A stretch of DNA of 64,000 nucleotides from Sphingobacterium paucimobilis HER1398 (GTDB lineage Bacteria; Bacteroidota; Bacteroidia; Sphingobacteriales; Sphingobacteriaceae): positions 1-64,000 of the forward strand of contig NZ_ATDL01000012.1 of the NCBI RefSeq assembly GCF_000416985.1, given 5' to 3'. Below the pieces are notes generated by a model, which had not been told where the DNA came from, made no database searches, and saw only the letters and a program-made list of their open reading frames with translations. The translations under genes and the position numbers were made by a program. Of the stretch, positions 63,132 through 64,000 are shown piece after piece. Each line of letters begins with the position of its first letter. Positions within the stretch are counted from its first letter, which is position 1.

Positions 63132-63695
63132 TTAGAAAAAAAGCAAAAATAATGTTTTACCAATACCGCTGCGAATACGCCGAAGGGCAATAGTCAGCTG
63201 GTTTTCAACTGTTTTCGTGGAAATACTTAATTTATCAGCAATATCTTTATGACTAAGGTGTTGCTCCCTACTGAGAAGGTATACCTCACGACATCGCTCA
63301 GGCAGCCCTTCTACGATGTCTTCAACACATCTCAACAGTTCTTTATAGGCCAACATGTTATGGGGATCATATCGTTCTATATCCACCATTTCTTTGTCTC
63401 TATGGAGACTCCCCCGCTGCAATTGGATTTTCACCTGACGGTATACACCGTATCGCGTAGAAGCAAATAGGTACGCTTTCAGAGAATGGTTCATATCAAG
63501 GCCATCCCTGTTATTCCATATCCGGATAAAAATATCCTGTACAATATCCTCACACAACAACAAATCATCAAGCGCAGTGGCTGCCATTTTATACATTCCT
63601 TCCCAATAACGATCAATAATAGCTTTCAAAGCCCGTTCTTCGCCGTGCTTTAGAAAAACCAATAACTGGTCGTCGGAATAATCGGAAAAAGACAT
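63132..63695 (-). CDS. ECF RNA polymerase sigma factor (operon 2)
   Basis: The 187-residue sigma-70 family protein has region 2 (CEDIVQDIFIRIWNNRDGLD) and region 4 (GLPERCREVYLLSREQHLSH, KDIADKLSISTKTVENQL). It is a SusC/FecR-linked ECF sigma factor, first gene of operon 2. No CCCTT-N14-CGTC motif lies upstream, which differs from operon 1 and suggests a separate promoter specificity. Confidence 0.92.
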   Translation of the reverse strand: MSFSDYSDDQLLVFLKHGEERALKAIIDRYWEGMYKMAATALDDLLLCEDIVQDIFIRIWNNRDGLDMNHSLKAYLFASTRYGVYRQVKIQLQRGSLHRDKEMVDIERYDPHNMLAYKELLRCVEDIVEGLPERCREVYLLSREQHLSHKDIADKLSISTKTVENQLTIALRRIRSGIGKTLFLLFF

Positions 63696-63783
63696 ATTAA
63701 CTAGCTTGCTATGGTATAAAATGGTTAACTGAAAGGAAAGGTAGCAGTTTAAACGTAAAAAGAAAAATAATTATCAAACTATA

Positions 63784-63819
63784 CAAAAAGCCACAAATAG
63801 ACATACCGTCTATTGTGGC
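63784..63819 (-). terminator. Terminator of the gene entering from the right edge
   Basis: GCCACAAATAGAC (63790-63802) pairs with GTCTATTGTGGC (63808-63819), with one bulge and a short loop. The minus strand continues into TTTTTG. It ends the transcript of the gene stopping at 63842. Confidence 0.75.
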
Positions 63820-63841
63820 TCTTCTAAACACTTATTTTCAA

Positions 63842-64000
63842 CTATTTGTAAACAGACTTCATGTCATATGTCTCTAAGGAAATAATTTCTGCATCCTTAC
63901 CGTGGGACTTTACAAAAACATGATCGCTATTTTTTAATGTAGGATATGTCCCGATAGAAACACACTGTCTATCATTTACAAAAACCTCCACTATACTTTT
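63842..64000 (-). CDS. C-terminus of a glycoside hydrolase family 32-like protein (partial)
   Basis: The frame enters from the right edge and stops at TAG 63842. The last 52 residues read KSIVEVFVNDRQCVSIGTYP then TLKNSDHVFVKSHGKDAEII. The string (D)KSIVEVFVND is the typical C-terminal beta-sandwich motif of GH32 fructan/sucrose hydrolases (and some GH43-like proteins). Only this tail is visible, so the enzyme's specificity cannot be stated. Confidence 0.6.
   Translation of the reverse strand, partial: KSIVEVFVNDRQCVSIGTYPTLKNSDHVFVKSHGKDAEIISLETYDMKSVYK

Noticed and set aside
39393..63695. Polysaccharide utilisation loci
   Set aside because: No glycoside hydrolase, polysaccharide lyase or carbohydrate esterase lies within either operon. 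The associated enzymes are peptidase or metallohydrolase types.

Overview
The window comes from a Bacteroidota chromosome, most like the Sphingobacteriaceae (Sphingobacterium/Pedobacter group). The evidence is two tandem SusC/SusD-type outer-membrane uptake operons with ECF-sigma/FecR regulators, many Bacteroidota lipoprotein families (DUF4302, HExxH metallohydrolase lipoproteins, TlpA-like thioredoxins), AT-rich spacers, weak ribosome-binding sites and a TAnnTTTG-type promoter. No rRNA, tRNA or CRISPR array was seen.

Layout. (1) 1-560: the 5' end of an IS21-family transposase gene with the terminal repeats of the element. (2) 559-3909: a two-gene operon of a KAP-type P-loop NTPase and a Hanks-type Ser/Thr kinase with a large unknown C-terminal half, a candidate conflict/defence pair. 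(3) 4212-24178: an extracellular contractile injection system (eCIS). It is one 18-gene minus-strand operon: tail terminator (DUF4255), unknown, sheath, tube, second tube, DUF5908, LysM protein, VgrG-like spike, PAAR tip, gp25-like, baseplate J, fibre-like, second baseplate protein, tape measure, small cargo-like protein, DUF4157 protein, AAA+ ATPase, and a secreted/membrane protein. A divergent gene at 4212 carries an eCIS-cargo-like N-terminus and an unknown C-terminal domain, and is the best effector candidate. (4) A direct repeat of about 133 bp (3922-4054 and 25070-25203) brackets the eCIS region. The right junction (24.5-25.8 kb) holds broken pieces of an IS256-type transposase, a DTG-containing protease-like protein and a Fic protein. 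(5) 25.9-34.3 kb: an accessory zone of hypothetical secreted proteins, a TPR lipoprotein, a frameshifted DUF6624 gene, a RhuM fragment, small membrane proteins, a CbrC-family protein, a GNAT enzyme, and dispersed intergenic hairpin repeats. (6) 34.4-39.1 kb: a TlpA-like thioredoxin, a PBP4-like DD-carboxypeptidase and an S9 peptidase. (7) 39.4-51.2 kb and 51.4-63.7 kb: two paralogous operons, each encoding ECF sigma, FecR, SusC, SusD, a zinc metallohydrolase lipoprotein and two DUF4302 lipoproteins. The first is led by an alpha/beta hydrolase and the second ends with a tandem S51 (cyanophycinase-like) protein. (8) The right edge enters a gene whose C-terminus looks like glycoside hydrolase family 32.

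How the parts work together. The eCIS operon encodes a complete free-particle-type contractile tail plus candidate cargo. The two Sus-like operons lack polysaccharidases and instead carry peptidase and metallohydrolase genes, which points to uptake of peptides or peptide-like polymers. A shared promoter motif (CCCTT, 14 bases, CGTC) precedes the alpha/beta hydrolase-sigma operon, the first SusC operon and the distant S9/DD-carboxypeptidase pair. This suggests one ECF regulon covering all three. All annotations were read by eye from sequence; no database search was run.
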